A stretch of DNA of 64,000 nucleotides from Mesostigma viride (taxonomy: Eukaryota > Streptophyta > Mesostigmatophyceae > Mesostigmatales > Mesostigmataceae). The stretch spans positions 259,501 to 323,500 of the forward strand of contig RPFO01002176.1 in the NCBI GenBank assembly GCA_009746045.1, given 5' to 3'. Positions within the stretch are counted from its first letter, which is position 1, and every line of letters begins with the position of its first letter. Below, piece by piece: positions 41,191 to 51,615 of this stretch. The translations under genes and the position numbers were made by a program. The notes beneath the pieces were generated by a model. That model did not search any database and was not told the origin of the DNA. It was given only the letters and a program-made list of their open reading frames with translations.

Positions 41191-43257
41191 CAACTGCATG
41201 TGGACTGCCTCTCCCAGCGACTCGGCCAGCCGTTTGAGTGTGTTTGGGCCATATGCTGATGCCCATGGATATTACGCGCGCCATCAACCAGGCAACACCA
41301 GTGACACTTGAGCTCCTTGTTATCCTTCTCATCGGATGTACTGACGACACCCTGCACAATTACAGCTCACAAGGCAACTAACATGCTGGAGGAACGCATC
41401 CGCCGCAGTGGACGTCAGTAACGGATGTTGCAATGTTGCTGGAGGGAGGTCAATCGACCGCACCCGTACATACAAGGGGCAATTATTGATGCGTCATACC
41501 CAAAACAGGAAGAAAATGTGGCACAACTAACCTTGCCATCAACATGGATGGACGGAGTTGGAGACCAACTGCAGCGCGGCATTCGCAAGGGCACAGGCTG
41601 TGTTGTTCAGCAGGTCCACCGCTGGACTGCCCGATGCCGAGTCCAGGTTCTTCCTTACACAAACTCTCCACAAGCGTGATTGTCGCGTCCTTGGCTGCCA
41701 ACTGCGGAAAGGAGGCCAGTGCTCGCTTCAGCAGGAACTCGGCAATTGCAATCACGGTGGGCCCTGGCACGATTTGCAGGCCTACACATGCTTGCCCCGC
41801 ATGTGCCTCCCCCACGTGTGCATCCACCGCAGTTGACGTGCTCGCTCGCAGCTCCCACTACCGCTGGCTTCGTTGCCATGTTCCTCCACCCGTTGCCTCT
41901 TGCATCTTAGCTGTTCCTCGCGCTTCTCCGCAGCCTCTCTTTCCCTCTCTTCCTCTCTCTTTTCTGCTGCCGTTCATGCCTTGCTCCAGATATAGATGTG
42001 GCTGCTTAGGCGTTCAATCTGCATCACAGAATTGGACGATATGCACGTCAAAGGAAAGCCAACCAAGCAGCAACATTACCAACAATGTAGCGGGAGGGTC
42101 AGTGCAGAGGCCAGCAACATAACTGCCTTAGTCTTGTACTCCTACCATACACATTAGGGAAGACTGCTGGCATGGCAGCCTGCATCACAGCAATGAATTG
42201 CCGCCAACTAAAATAAGAGAGTGACTCACCGCTACTCTTCCCTGAAGCCGACTGGTCACACCTCCATTGTGGCGTTGTTTTACCACTTTAACGCTCTTCC
42301 ACAGCGTGCGATTTTGTTGATGCCATTTTCTCAATTCCTGTAGCATATATTTTGCCCCCGCCGCACGCTTCCATGGGTTGCCATGTACATCATACTTTGC
42401 TGATGCTGCAGAGAAGTCAAGCGGTTCTTTGCATTCCCTCACCTGTATTCAACGGCAACGCCAAAACGGAATGCCAACGAATGCGGAGCGGGGGAACAAG
42501 GCATAAAGCAACGCATGGTGAACCGGCAGATGCTGAGGCAGACACGACAATGCACTGGGTGCATGGCAACCATGTGAACACTGATGGTAGCACTCACATG
42601 CCTAACAAGCATTTTCTTTGTTTCCCCTGGGTTAGAGTGTAAGGCCTATGCCAACCAAGGTAAACAACAAAACAACACATCCTAAACTGCCCTAACTGAC
42701 ATGGGCAACAAACATGGCCAATGGAGGACAAGGAACCAAGTAGGATCATCCAACAGGATCATGGTATTATGGCAGCTTGCATGCAGTAAATTACATCAAG
42801 CATGGTTGGCTCAGCACATTGAAGTATTGTCACATCATTAGAACAAGGGAAAGTCAGAAATCAACGCATGGTGAACCGGCAGATGATGAGGCAGACACGA
42901 CAATGCACTTGGTGCATGGCAACTATGTGAACACTGATGGTAGCATTCACATGCCTAACAAGCATTTTCTCTGTTTCCCCTGGGTTAGAGTGTAAGGCCT
43001 ATGCCAACCCAGCTAAACAACAAAACAACACATCCTAAACTGCGCTAACTGACATGGGCAACAAACATGGCCAATGGACACAACACCTTGAAATGGCCTT
43101 TTTTTTACATAAATTATGGCCCATGGCAAGTTTATTGTCCGATTGACCTAGGATTGGATCCCACCACTCCCCGGGATGTGTCTGGCTAGTGGTGGAGTAG
43201 TTGAGTCAAAATGTTAAGTTTACATGGTACTCCCTGCTTAAGTTAACTCCAGATCCA
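41191..43257. other. Region between duplication copies, possible exon remnants
   Basis: No firm gene. On the minus strand, 41483-41827 reads VIAIAEFLLKRALASFPQLA and neighbours with non-repetitive composition, and 41790-41990 in another frame gives a Glu/Arg-rich helical stretch; together they might be exons. It also holds a 215-bp direct duplication (42511-42726 and 42861-43081). Confidence 0.3.
42511..43081. repeat. 215-bp direct duplication, 350 bp apart
   Basis: Both copies run from ACGCATGGTGAACCGGCAGA through CAAACATGGCCAATGGA, about 95 percent alike by eye, separated by 134 unique bases. Confidence 0.9.
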
Positions 43258-45110
43258 AGGCCAAAACTGGCCACCTAAACCACTTGCACTTGCATAGAAA
43301 CAATAGTTGATCTCAGATTATGCTGTAACTTTGCAGTGGTGATGAATAATAGTTGTTCTGACCTTGTACAAAGTTCTACGCCATTTGGAGCCCTAGTTGG
43401 TGACAAATGCTAGCAAAATTTTGCTAGCATTTGTCATTAATGGCCATTTAAAATCAATATTTAACCCAAATAATGTCAGAATGCCACCAAAACTTATTGC
43501 CATCATGCCAGCACCTGAAGCAAGGTCTCAACAAGTCATGAGCAGAAATTCAGATCATGCAGAGCCCAAAATGGTGACATTTGCCAGCAATTGTCACCAT
43601 TTTTTGCTTTTTTACCCACAATTTTAACAACATTACCCACCAAAACATTCTCCAAGCTGGGGCGCATCATTTAAATCTTTGCAGGCAACTCAAGAATGAC
43701 TAGTACAAACAGTGTGCAAAACCTTGGTGCATGTGAATGCCTGAGTGGTGACCATTGCTAGCAGAATCCATCATGTAAGGTAGGCATTGCCAGTATGCCA
43801 CAAAGCTGTGATGTGCAGTGCATGTCCATATGTATACCCCATGACACCGTGCCTCTAAACTACTTGGCACATTGCAAAATGGGAAGGAAAGGTGAATAAT
43901 ACATGCCACATCACTAACACAGCCATTTGAATGCTACCAACACGCACCATGCATGATATACACTGCGTGTACAGTAATACATGTCGAGAATATGCCGAGC
44001 GAGCATATCAAGGTGCAGTGACCCCAACGCTGGCACATGTCACCTGGCATCCACGTATGCTCACATGATATGGCATTGGCATATCCCATGTCTCCATCTC
44101 TTGCACTTTGTGCGCACCAAGCCACCCATGCAGTCGCCCACCCATGCAGCCACCTGGCCACCCACCCACACAACTGCTCACACACTCGCGCGCCCGTGCA
44201 CCCAGACAGCCACCTGTCCTCCCACCCAGTGACCCACCCACCAAGCCAGCCGCGCACGTGCTTACCCAACTTATACAACCATGCGTGCACCTAGGCACCC
44301 AACCACCTACCAACCCACTTGGACATCCACCCACCCACCAAGGCACCTGCGCAACCCACACACCAACTAGGTAATAAGCAGGCATTCCCCCATCCAATGA
44401 GCCAACCACCCAACCACCCAACCACCTAAACACCCAGCCAGCTGGCCCCATATGCACCCGTCCGGCCACCCACAGTTGACCCACCCACGCACCTACCCAC
44501 TCAACCATTCACTGCCCCCACACCCTTATACCCACTGACCCACCCACTGACCCACCCACACATGCATTTTCTCAGCCAGCACCCCGGCACCTACCTCACC
44601 CCAAACCTGCACAGCCCTTCACCCGTGATAGGTGAGTCGGTCCCAACCATAAACCCATCCACGCATCCATATCTGTGCGCCCACCCGTCCATCTACCCGT
44701 CCCTTCGCCCACCCACCCACATCTAGTCATCTACACATCCACCAGCCACCAGCCACCAATGGCCCACCCACCAACCCACACACACACATACATCCCTAAC
44801 CAACCAACCACCAACACACCACCCTCAAAAACGTGCAGTTGTTTCACTCATGCATCCAACAACCCACCCACTTCAAAGTCCCCAAAGCCTATCATCACCC
44901 AGCCACCTGGGCATCTGCCAATAACCGACCGCCCTTGCACTCATCCACCCACCATGACCAGCCAGCCAGCCACCCACCCTCTCCAACTGCCTGTGCTCCC
45001 ACCTACGCAGCCAGCCATTTACCAAAGCATCCACCTATCAGCCACCCACCTGCCATTGAACCCACCCACGCCTAGGCATCCCTTGAAGCATCTATAGCCC
45101 AAGCCTCCCA
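43258..45110. repeat. Segmental duplication, copy 2
   Basis: Counterpart of about 39220-41190. Has CACCCA-rich sequence without the (CCCT)n block. Near 43410-43435 an inverted repeat TGACAAATGCTAGCAAAATT / AATTTTGCTAGCATTTGTCA is seen. Confidence 0.75.
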
Positions 45111-46140
45111 CCCAAGGCTCTCTGGGCAATCAAACAACCAAACAACCAATCACCCAGCTATACAACCACCTAACCACCTAACCACTCAACAACACAATCA
45201 CCGAACCACCTAACTACCCAACACCCAAACCAGCCAGGCATGTGCCCGCCTCGCATGCCCTCACCATTGCAACACCCCATACACGCCCCGCTCACCTAGC
45301 CAGCCACACACCCAGCCAGTCTCCTGCTCAACTCACGCATGAAGGCAATATCAGCCATGCATGGCCTCACCTTGCATCACTTGCATTGCCTGGTTAATTT
45401 GCATGAGACAGCTTCCATCTCATTGTCAGCAACTGAAAAGGCTCTTTCTTCACAGTTATGAATAAGCTACAACGTTGGAAACGTTCTCCCATCCCTCTTT
45501 AAAACAGTCTTTAAATCAGAAAGACAAGGGCAAATCTCTGGACAAGGTGGCAATAACCACTGCACCATGCTCTTGAGAAAGTCTTAACAACCCAGCTTTC
45601 TACCCTTTTAGAAGCTGCCTTGCGTTAGCAACGATTCTGGGCCCTCTGGCTCGCTCACCTGGCTTAATCTGCGCTTCTTTATGGCTGCCGGGATATGCGA
45701 AGCTTGGGCCGAGGGTGTCGTGGCGAGGTCGTCTGCCCGACTCATCACTTCTCGAAACCGCACTGCCGACTAATAAAAACGATGCCCCCCTTTGCCTTTT
45801 GTATCTGGCGTCAAAAGAACAATGAACTCGCTTGGAAACACTGTCGCAAAGAGCTTCCTACAGGCATTATAAGCAATTTTCGCAGCTTTTACCGCACTTA
45901 CTGCACATCCGGAGGACCATTAGCGGCCTTCGCGCGGAATCTTGGGCACGCCATATCTTCTGCTGGCTCATTGCCGCAGGCTGGCAGTATAGGAAGGTCG
46001 GGCATAGCCTAAAGAGCTGATTATCTGACGACAAAGATATGCATTGCATGAAGCAAGAAACAGACGGATTTCGCACCCCCATATTTATTCACGTCAATGC
46101 CGGACAATTAAAAGCGAAACTCAAAAAACGAAAACACTAA
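45111..46140. other. About 1 kb without recognisable gene
   Basis: CAACCACCTAACCACC-type low-complexity sequence to about 45240, then mixed sequence. A 105-codon plus ORF (45695-46012) has no recognisable features. Confidence 0.3.
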
Positions 46141-46506
46141 CGTTTTCGGGAATATTATAACGAACAAGCTGAGCTGCCAGCTATGTCGCGGTTTACGATC
46201 CAGTTAACGATAACGGCTCCGTAACCACCCCAGTGCCTAATATTGGGGCAGCTATGGCGCCGTAACCACTACCTGACCCGTCCCGTATACCCCAACGTAA
46301 CCTGAACCGAAGCCGTTCACGCCCCCGTAAACATGACCGGCCCAGTTACTGGGCCGTACCGAATCTCGGGGCCAATATTCCGAATGGTACCGTAACCGGT
46401 CCGGTAACCCAAACCGCCAACGAATACGGACCCGTAACCTGGCCCGTCGAAGTTACCGGGCAGGTTACGGGGGCGTCGAAGTTACCGGACAGGTTACGGG
46501 GGCTTC
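46141..46506. repeat. Right subterminal GTTACCGG repeat cluster
   Basis: Motifs such as GAAGTTACCGGGCAGGTTAC and CCGTAACCGGTCCGGTAACC in both orientations, mirroring the cluster at the left end. Confidence 0.85.
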
Positions 46507-46522
46507 AAATTAACTCCTAGTG

Positions 46523-46747
46523 ATGCACTCCCAGTGTTTGGAGCTGTTCATGAAGGAGGTGTACAGACTACATGGCATGCCACGTGTGATCATCACTGAC
46601 CAGGACCCCCTGCGGTTGTCAGGGTTTTGATGTAGTCTTTCTTTGACATCCTGGACACCATGCAAGCGGGCATTTGGGGTGGCCTACATATATATACAGG
46701 TGCGCCAGCACAGGCGCTGTGGAGCGGTTGAGCCGCGCATTGTGAGG
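46523..46747 (+). pseudogene. int: G1 gypsy integrase, second fragment
   Basis: Continues 29741: MHSQCLELFMKEVYRLHGMP then RVIITDQDPL, the second catalytic Asp block. After a break, SFFDILDT and (in another frame) RAFGVAY and ERLSRAL follow, which match the stretch up to the catalytic Glu. It stops at the CACTA-ended MITE. Confidence 0.8.
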
Positions 46748-47334
46748 CACTACATTTCGCCACCGCGGAAACCCAATTTATGCGAGAATGTGGTTCCGTC
46801 AATACGGCGGGGGTTACAAATTCAATTTCGAAGTTCGGCACCGTCGGATACCAGTAAAGCAACACTTGTTATCTAGAATCGCGCCATTTGGCATCAATTG
46901 GCCAGTTCTGAAAATTTGATGAAATCTCTAGTCCTTGGTCGAAGATTTCCCTCCGATTCCGATGACGAAATTTGAGTACGAATTTCTTAGTACAGTCCAC
47001 CGTTTTGTTCAGTTCAGTATATTCCCACGCCGCTTGCTGACCTGACGGAGGCCGAATTCGTACTGAACACTAGCGCAAGTGCGCTCGATACTAAAAATTG
47101 CTACTTCCGAGATGTCTGACGGAATTTCTGCTAGGTCCATGCTTTGGTACTGGACGGATGCTGATATTCACTGTGGCTCTGTCCGAACGAGGAAAATTGT
47201 CAGAAATCTACTCTCGATACGAACGTAACGAAATTTCCAAGTATCTGACGCTCGGAGACCTGCCACCGTTTTCCCCTACTTGACCGACCCACATTCCCCG
47301 CTAAAAAAGGTGTCCTAGGCGGCGAAATGTAGTG
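46748..47334. mobile_element. CACTA-ended non-autonomous element, 587 bp
   Basis: Ends CACTACATTTCGCC and reverse complement (14 bp). G1 integrase continues on both sides. GG flanks each end (AGG against GGG), too short to be sure of the duplication. No ORF. Confidence 0.7.
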
Positions 47335-48470
47335 GGGAATGCCAGAAGCACTATTGCACCCACGATTTCAAGGAGTGGGACAAGAAGCTTCCGTTCATTG
47401 AGTTTGCCATCAACAACTCACCTTTGGCTCCCCATCACATGTCCCCCGTTGTCATCTGTCATGGCCAGTGCCCCCTGACCCCGTTTGACCTTGAGCTGCC
47501 TGACAGGGATGCTGAGGGCCCCTTCACTCTTCAGGAAACGCTTGGCTTCAGAGCAGCAGCTGATTGCCGGCTCCGTCCAGGAAGCTCACAGTATTGTTGC
47601 TGATCATGGATGATGCAGGCCCAAATCAAGACAAGTATTTGAACAATGCTTGGCAACTGAGGTGCTGGCTACTCACACTTTTGTGGCCCCTGGTGACTTG
47701 GTGCTTATTGAGGCTAACCGTGTACTACCTGAAAAGGAGCAATGCAGGAAGCTCCAGCCCTAATTGTGGTTCAATGGGTCCATTCCCTGTTCTGGATACC
47801 TTTCACTACGGAACAGTGGTTCAGGACTTCAGGTCCAGGTGCCCTCCCACTGGAGGCTCAAGAACAATGTGTTCCACCTGGCCGGATCAGCTCAAGTTGT
47901 ACAGACGCAACACCCTGCAGGGCCGCCTTTCTGCTCCCTTAGGAGTTGGATTATGAGTTGGATTATTAGGAGTTGGATAATGAGTTGGATCCTGAGGGGG
48001 AAAAGATATATGAAGTGGAGCAGTTGTTGGCTCACAGGCCGGGTTAAGGGCAAGGGTATAGGACCAAGCAGCTCCAGCGTAGAGTTCAAGGTGCATTGGA
48101 AAGGAGAGCTGGAGTCAACAGTCACGTGGTTGTGGTTGTCTGACCTGACCCATAGCTATGAGGTGGTCCAGGAGTACTGCCAACAGCATGGACTCACTCT
48201 CCCTCTTTGGTACAGTGAGTTGGTGAGGTCAACTGCTCCCCTTGAATCCCACATCTCAGGACGAATGGATGGAGTCTTCCTGTGCATGCTGCTTGTTGTG
48301 TCCCAGATGGCTGAGGAGGCTTTTGACACCATCCTCGCTCTGGGGCACTCCACGTCCGAGGAAGGTGCTCTTGGTACATGTATGAATCCAGAGACCTCCA
48401 CCCTCATGCACCATGTGGAGGCCTTGTTTGACACCATTGTCAGGCGTGATCTCCAGAGGGGTATATATAT
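47335..48470 (+). pseudogene. G1 gypsy integrase C-terminus and chromodomain
   Basis: HYCTHDFKEWDKKLPFIEFA, then INNSPLAPHHMSPVVICHGQ, is the integrase C-terminal helix region. After several frameshifts comes VPSHWRLKNNVFHLA. Then KIYEVEQLLAHRP and, in another frame, FKVHWKGELESTVTWLWLSD and YEVVQEYCQQHG follow. This is a chromodomain (V-x-W-K-G, W, L-x-x-x), which marks G1 as a chromovirus. Chromodomains steer integration to marked chromatin. The reading frame is broken in at least four places. Confidence 0.8.
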
Positions 48471-48480
48471 TCATTGGGCC

Positions 48481-48897
48481 AAGCTCCTGGCCTACGGCGA
48501 CGTCGGGCACCATCGTGTGGTGCCCTTTGTCCTGGAGGAGTTTGGGGCCATGGGGCCCCTGACCTCCGCCTTCTTCAAGGAGTGTTGCCGGCTCCGGGAG
48601 GACCGGCTGGACCTGGAGGGCCAGCGGGCCCCATGGTCGGCGCGGACCTGGACGTCATATTGGCGTCAGCGCTTGTCGGTGGCGCTGACTCGGGCCATGG
48701 CTGACATCATGCTCCGCCGTACGCGGGCTGATTTTGCGGTGCAGCAGGGCTATTAGGTTCCTCCCGTTAGGAGTTTCCATTGGTCTTATCGTAGTATAGA
48801 GATTTTACATGGCTCTGTATAGAGGTTTATAGCTGGGCGTTTGCTTTGGTTTGAGTGATTTCACTCTGCTGTAAGTAATTATATTATTAATATATAT
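48481..48897 (+). mobile_element. LINE3 copy a, 3' end
   Basis: 5'-truncated; codes for the last 92 residues (LLAYGDVGHHRVVPFVLEEF to RRTRADFAVQQGY) and a 140-base 3' UTR. Flanked by TATATATTCATTGGG (about 48466-48480 and 48887-48901). Confidence 0.75.
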
Positions 48898-48901
48898 TCA
48901 T

Positions 48902-49612
48902 TGGGGGGCCAACAGAATCAGAATTGGTATTTGTATTTGCACACTGTCCTCCTGACGGTGGTGCTCGCCATGGTTCGGTCGGTTTTCCCCCACGCGAACA
49001 TCCGGTCCGAGGATGCGGATGGCGCTGCCTTCTATTCCCCTTACCACCGGCCTGACATCGTGGTGCTGGACTTTGAGGGGGGTGGCCGGCATCTGCTCAT
49101 TGACGTTTCGGTGGCGCGGCCCTTGGCTCTTAGCCACGTGGCTGGGGCCTCCCTCACGGCAGGTTACACGGCGGACCGGGCGGAGCGGGCCAAGCGATCC
49201 TGGCCTACGGCGACGTCGGGCACCATCGTGTGGTGCCCTTTGTCCTGGAGGAGTTTGGGGCCATGGGCCCCCTGACCTCCGCCTTCTTCAAGGAGTGTTG
49301 CCGGCTCCGGGAGGACCGGCTGGACCTGGAGGGCCAGCGGGCCCCATGGTGGGCGCGGACCTGGACGTCATATATTGGTGTCAGCGCTTGTCGGTGGCGC
49401 TGACTCGATCGGGCCATGCCTGACATCATGCTCCGCCGTACACGGGCTGATTTTGCGGTGCAGCAGGGCTATTAGGTTCCTCCCGTTAGGAGTTTCCATT
49501 GGCCTTATCGTAGTATAGAGCTTTGACATGGCTCTGTATATAGGTTTATAGCTGGGCGTTAGCTTTGGTTTGAGTGATTTCACTCTGCTGCAAGTAATTA
49601 TATTGTTAATAT
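48902..49612 (+). mobile_element. LINE3 copy b, longer 3' end with PD-(D/E)XK-like domain
   Basis: Codes (frame broken near 49195) for MVRSVFPHANIRSEDADGAA, then HRPDIVVLDFEGGGRHLLID and VSVARPLALS, then the same C-terminus as copy a. PD, DV about 14 residues later and a following K/AYGD resemble the restriction-like nuclease fold of some LINE C-termini; this is inference. The 3' UTR is nearly identical to copy a. A degenerate TATATTCATTGAGG follows. Confidence 0.7.
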
Positions 49613-49722
49613 TTATATTCATTGAGGTTATTTTGTCGTGGTATCTCTTGTTAGCGTCGGCTTTAGTTGTTTATTTTTAATTGGGCGTCTTCACTCTGAT
49701 GTAAGTAGTTAAATTTAACATA
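49613..49722 (+). mobile_element. LINE3-related 3' UTR, third tandem end
   Basis: GGTTATTTTGTCGTGGTATC and TCACTCTGATGTAAGTAGTT match the LINE3 3' UTR type. The first part is also found inverted at 59215-59260. Confidence 0.6.
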
Positions 49723-50099
49723 CGGTAGCTGTGTTGCCACTCAGGAATCGGCGACTTGTCGGCGAGTAGGATACGGCTGGCTGCAGACGCCAAGCAGGAA
49801 GCCCCGTGAGCGTCGCCAGTTTAGTTTATCACCGGGGAGGCTGAGAGCCTGGTCACGTCCTTATTAGTACGGCGGCGTAGTATAGAAGCCGGAGTTAATT
49901 GTTTGGTGCCAGTGCCGGCAGCTACTATATGTGGAAAGCCGGTGTTGGCAGTCACCAAATCGCGTGTTGTATGTAAGCAAATCAGCAAAAGGGGGTGGTT
50001 GCCATTGGATTCCGTACCGTGGGGGATACGGATATCATCATCTAGCTGTTGTGAGTGTGTGCAGTGCATAGCCAATGTGAAACATATGCCGCAGCCGGC
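49723..50099. other. Non-coding, nothing recognised
   Basis: No ORF or repeat family identified. Confidence 0.3.
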
Positions 50100-50540
50100 A
50101 GCATGTTGGTGACCGCGCCGTCTTCCTTACATTCTCGAGCGCATCTGTGAGGGTCCACGTCTTGGCACCGGTACGTGAGAAACGGATCGAGGACCAGGAC
50201 CAATTGAACAGGTCCTGCGTAGAACTCCCGCTTTCCCAGGGGCTTGCGCCTGAGGGCTCTATTCTGGCGGAGAGCGTGCCATGCAGCTATAGGCGAGGGA
50301 GATCTATGCGGTGGTTGATGCATGTCAGCCTCACAGCCAGTGGGGAGGAAACTGCCTGGCCGGCAGCCAGACCGGCACTGGGCCGGTAACTGGCATATGG
50401 GACGCAGGCCGGGAGCCATAAAGGAGGAAATTTGGTCTGGCGGTTTGTGGTCGAGCTTGACCGCCGTGGCCTCCGTCTACTTGCTGGACCTCGAGCCCCA
50501 CCACTTGGCCTCAATTGCCATCCATGAAGTAGACAGCCAT
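50100..50540 (-). pseudogene. LINE RT C-terminal remnant
   Basis: On the minus strand, across frames: VLVLDPFLTYG, AKTWTLTDALENV, similar to VLVLTVLMYGAEAWTLTDTL of the LINE at 60394-61325. Heavily decayed. Confidence 0.6.
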
Positions 50541-50544
50541 GTCT

Positions 50545-50622
50545 GAAATGAGACAGCCAGCGCAGGCCAGAAATCTGGAAAAATCTGGAACATTGTAGCT
50601 CGAGCCTGCCATTATCTTATCC
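50545..50622 (+). repeat. Short dispersed repeat, copy 2 of 3
   Basis: GAGACAGCCAGCGCAGGCCA to GAGCCTGCCATTATCTT. Other copies: 39873-39930 (inverted, truncated) and 58806-58876. Confidence 0.75.
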
Positions 50623-50928
50623 GCGTTATCGATTCATTCATAATGATCCATTTGGATATGAATGGGTATGAATGGAGATGGAAATATCTGTATATGCTCC
50701 GTTCCCTCGAAGATGGTAAGGTATCAAAATGTATTCATGAGAACGATTAATTACGGAAATTAGACCGGCATGCAACATAAGGAAACTGCGCTGCATGTCA
50801 ACGAGGAAGGACCGTAAAGAAAAGAATCACCATGGCAGGCAATGGTCAAGCCAACACTATCGTACAACTACAACTACAGGCAGCAACACCTCTGCCGGCC
50901 CACCACTGAGGTCGGGCCGGGAAGTCAC
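50623..50928. other. Non-coding stretch
   Basis: Nothing recognised apart from GGATATGAATGGGTATGAAT short repeats. Confidence 0.3.
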
Positions 50929-51010
50929 CTACATGACCGCCTGGGTCGCGACTGCAAACTTGTCGGCCCGGACGCGGCGGAATAACACATCAGCCACCGT
51001 GCGAGTGAGG
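50929..51010 (-). pseudogene. LINE3-like C-terminal remnant
   Basis: Minus strand ALTRTVADVLFRRVRADKFA matches ALTRAMADIMLRRTRADFA of LINE3. Stop after QAVM. Confidence 0.7.
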
Positions 51011-51580
51011 GCGAGAAAAAATATATCATAAAATAAAAGAGGAAATGAGGTGAGGAGAATATTGTAGCGCTCACACGACGTTGGAACGCCATGCGTGTCC
51101 AGGAATAGTTGTCTCACTTAATACCCCCCCCCCCCCCCCCCCCCAAAAAGTAGAACATGAGTGTGAGGGGTGAGAGATTACATACAATAAACTTATTTGG
51201 AGTGATGACGAAGATAGAGCAGCTCAAAGATGCACCAAGAGAGGGTTACCAAAACTTGCACAAGTTCAGCCTGTAGAGCCATGAAGCGATGTTGGTATTA
51301 CGGAATATGGAAGTGTTGGGCCATCGGGGGGTTTACTTGATAATTAAACAACAAATGTGCATGCATGGCCTAAAACAAAACACTTGCACGTGGGCTGGAC
51401 TTGCACGTGGGCTGAAAACCAGGCAGTCCGTGAGAGAAGCTCGGCGCCCTTCCTCCAATTTTCTCGATCAGTATTAGGGGTGAATGGTTCCTCTAACCGG
51501 TACCCACCGTTGACGCAGTCATGTGACTTGACTGAAAAATTGACGGCCTAGCTAGCCCAGCTTTCTGAAGTTCTTCATAA

Positions 51581-51611
<31 letters not shown>

Positions 51612-51615
51612 TCGC
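51011..51615. other. Intergenic with C21 and (AT)n runs
   Basis: 21 C at 51124-51144, preceded by AACGCCATGCGTGTCCAGGA + ATAGTTGTCTCACTTAATA, a stretch shared with 62630-62662. (AT)n at 51590-51612 right after the stop of the neighbouring gene. No gene. Confidence 0.7.

Larger units (their letters stand above)
29742..46522. mobile_element. 16.8-kb terminal-inverted-repeat element (CACTA-ended), inserted in G1 integrase
   Basis: Ends CACTAGGAGTTAATTT and its exact reverse complement (16 bp). G1 integrase flanks both sides, with AT on each side as the possible 2-bp duplication. Both ends carry clusters of GTTACCGG/GGTTACGG motifs in both orientations, a layout known from CACTA-type subterminal repeats. 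I find no transposase inside. The interior holds satellites, nested elements, a possible exon and a segmental duplication, so it is either a non-autonomous giant element or one that lost its genes. The superfamily is inferred from the CACTA ends and subterminal repeats only. Confidence 0.65.
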
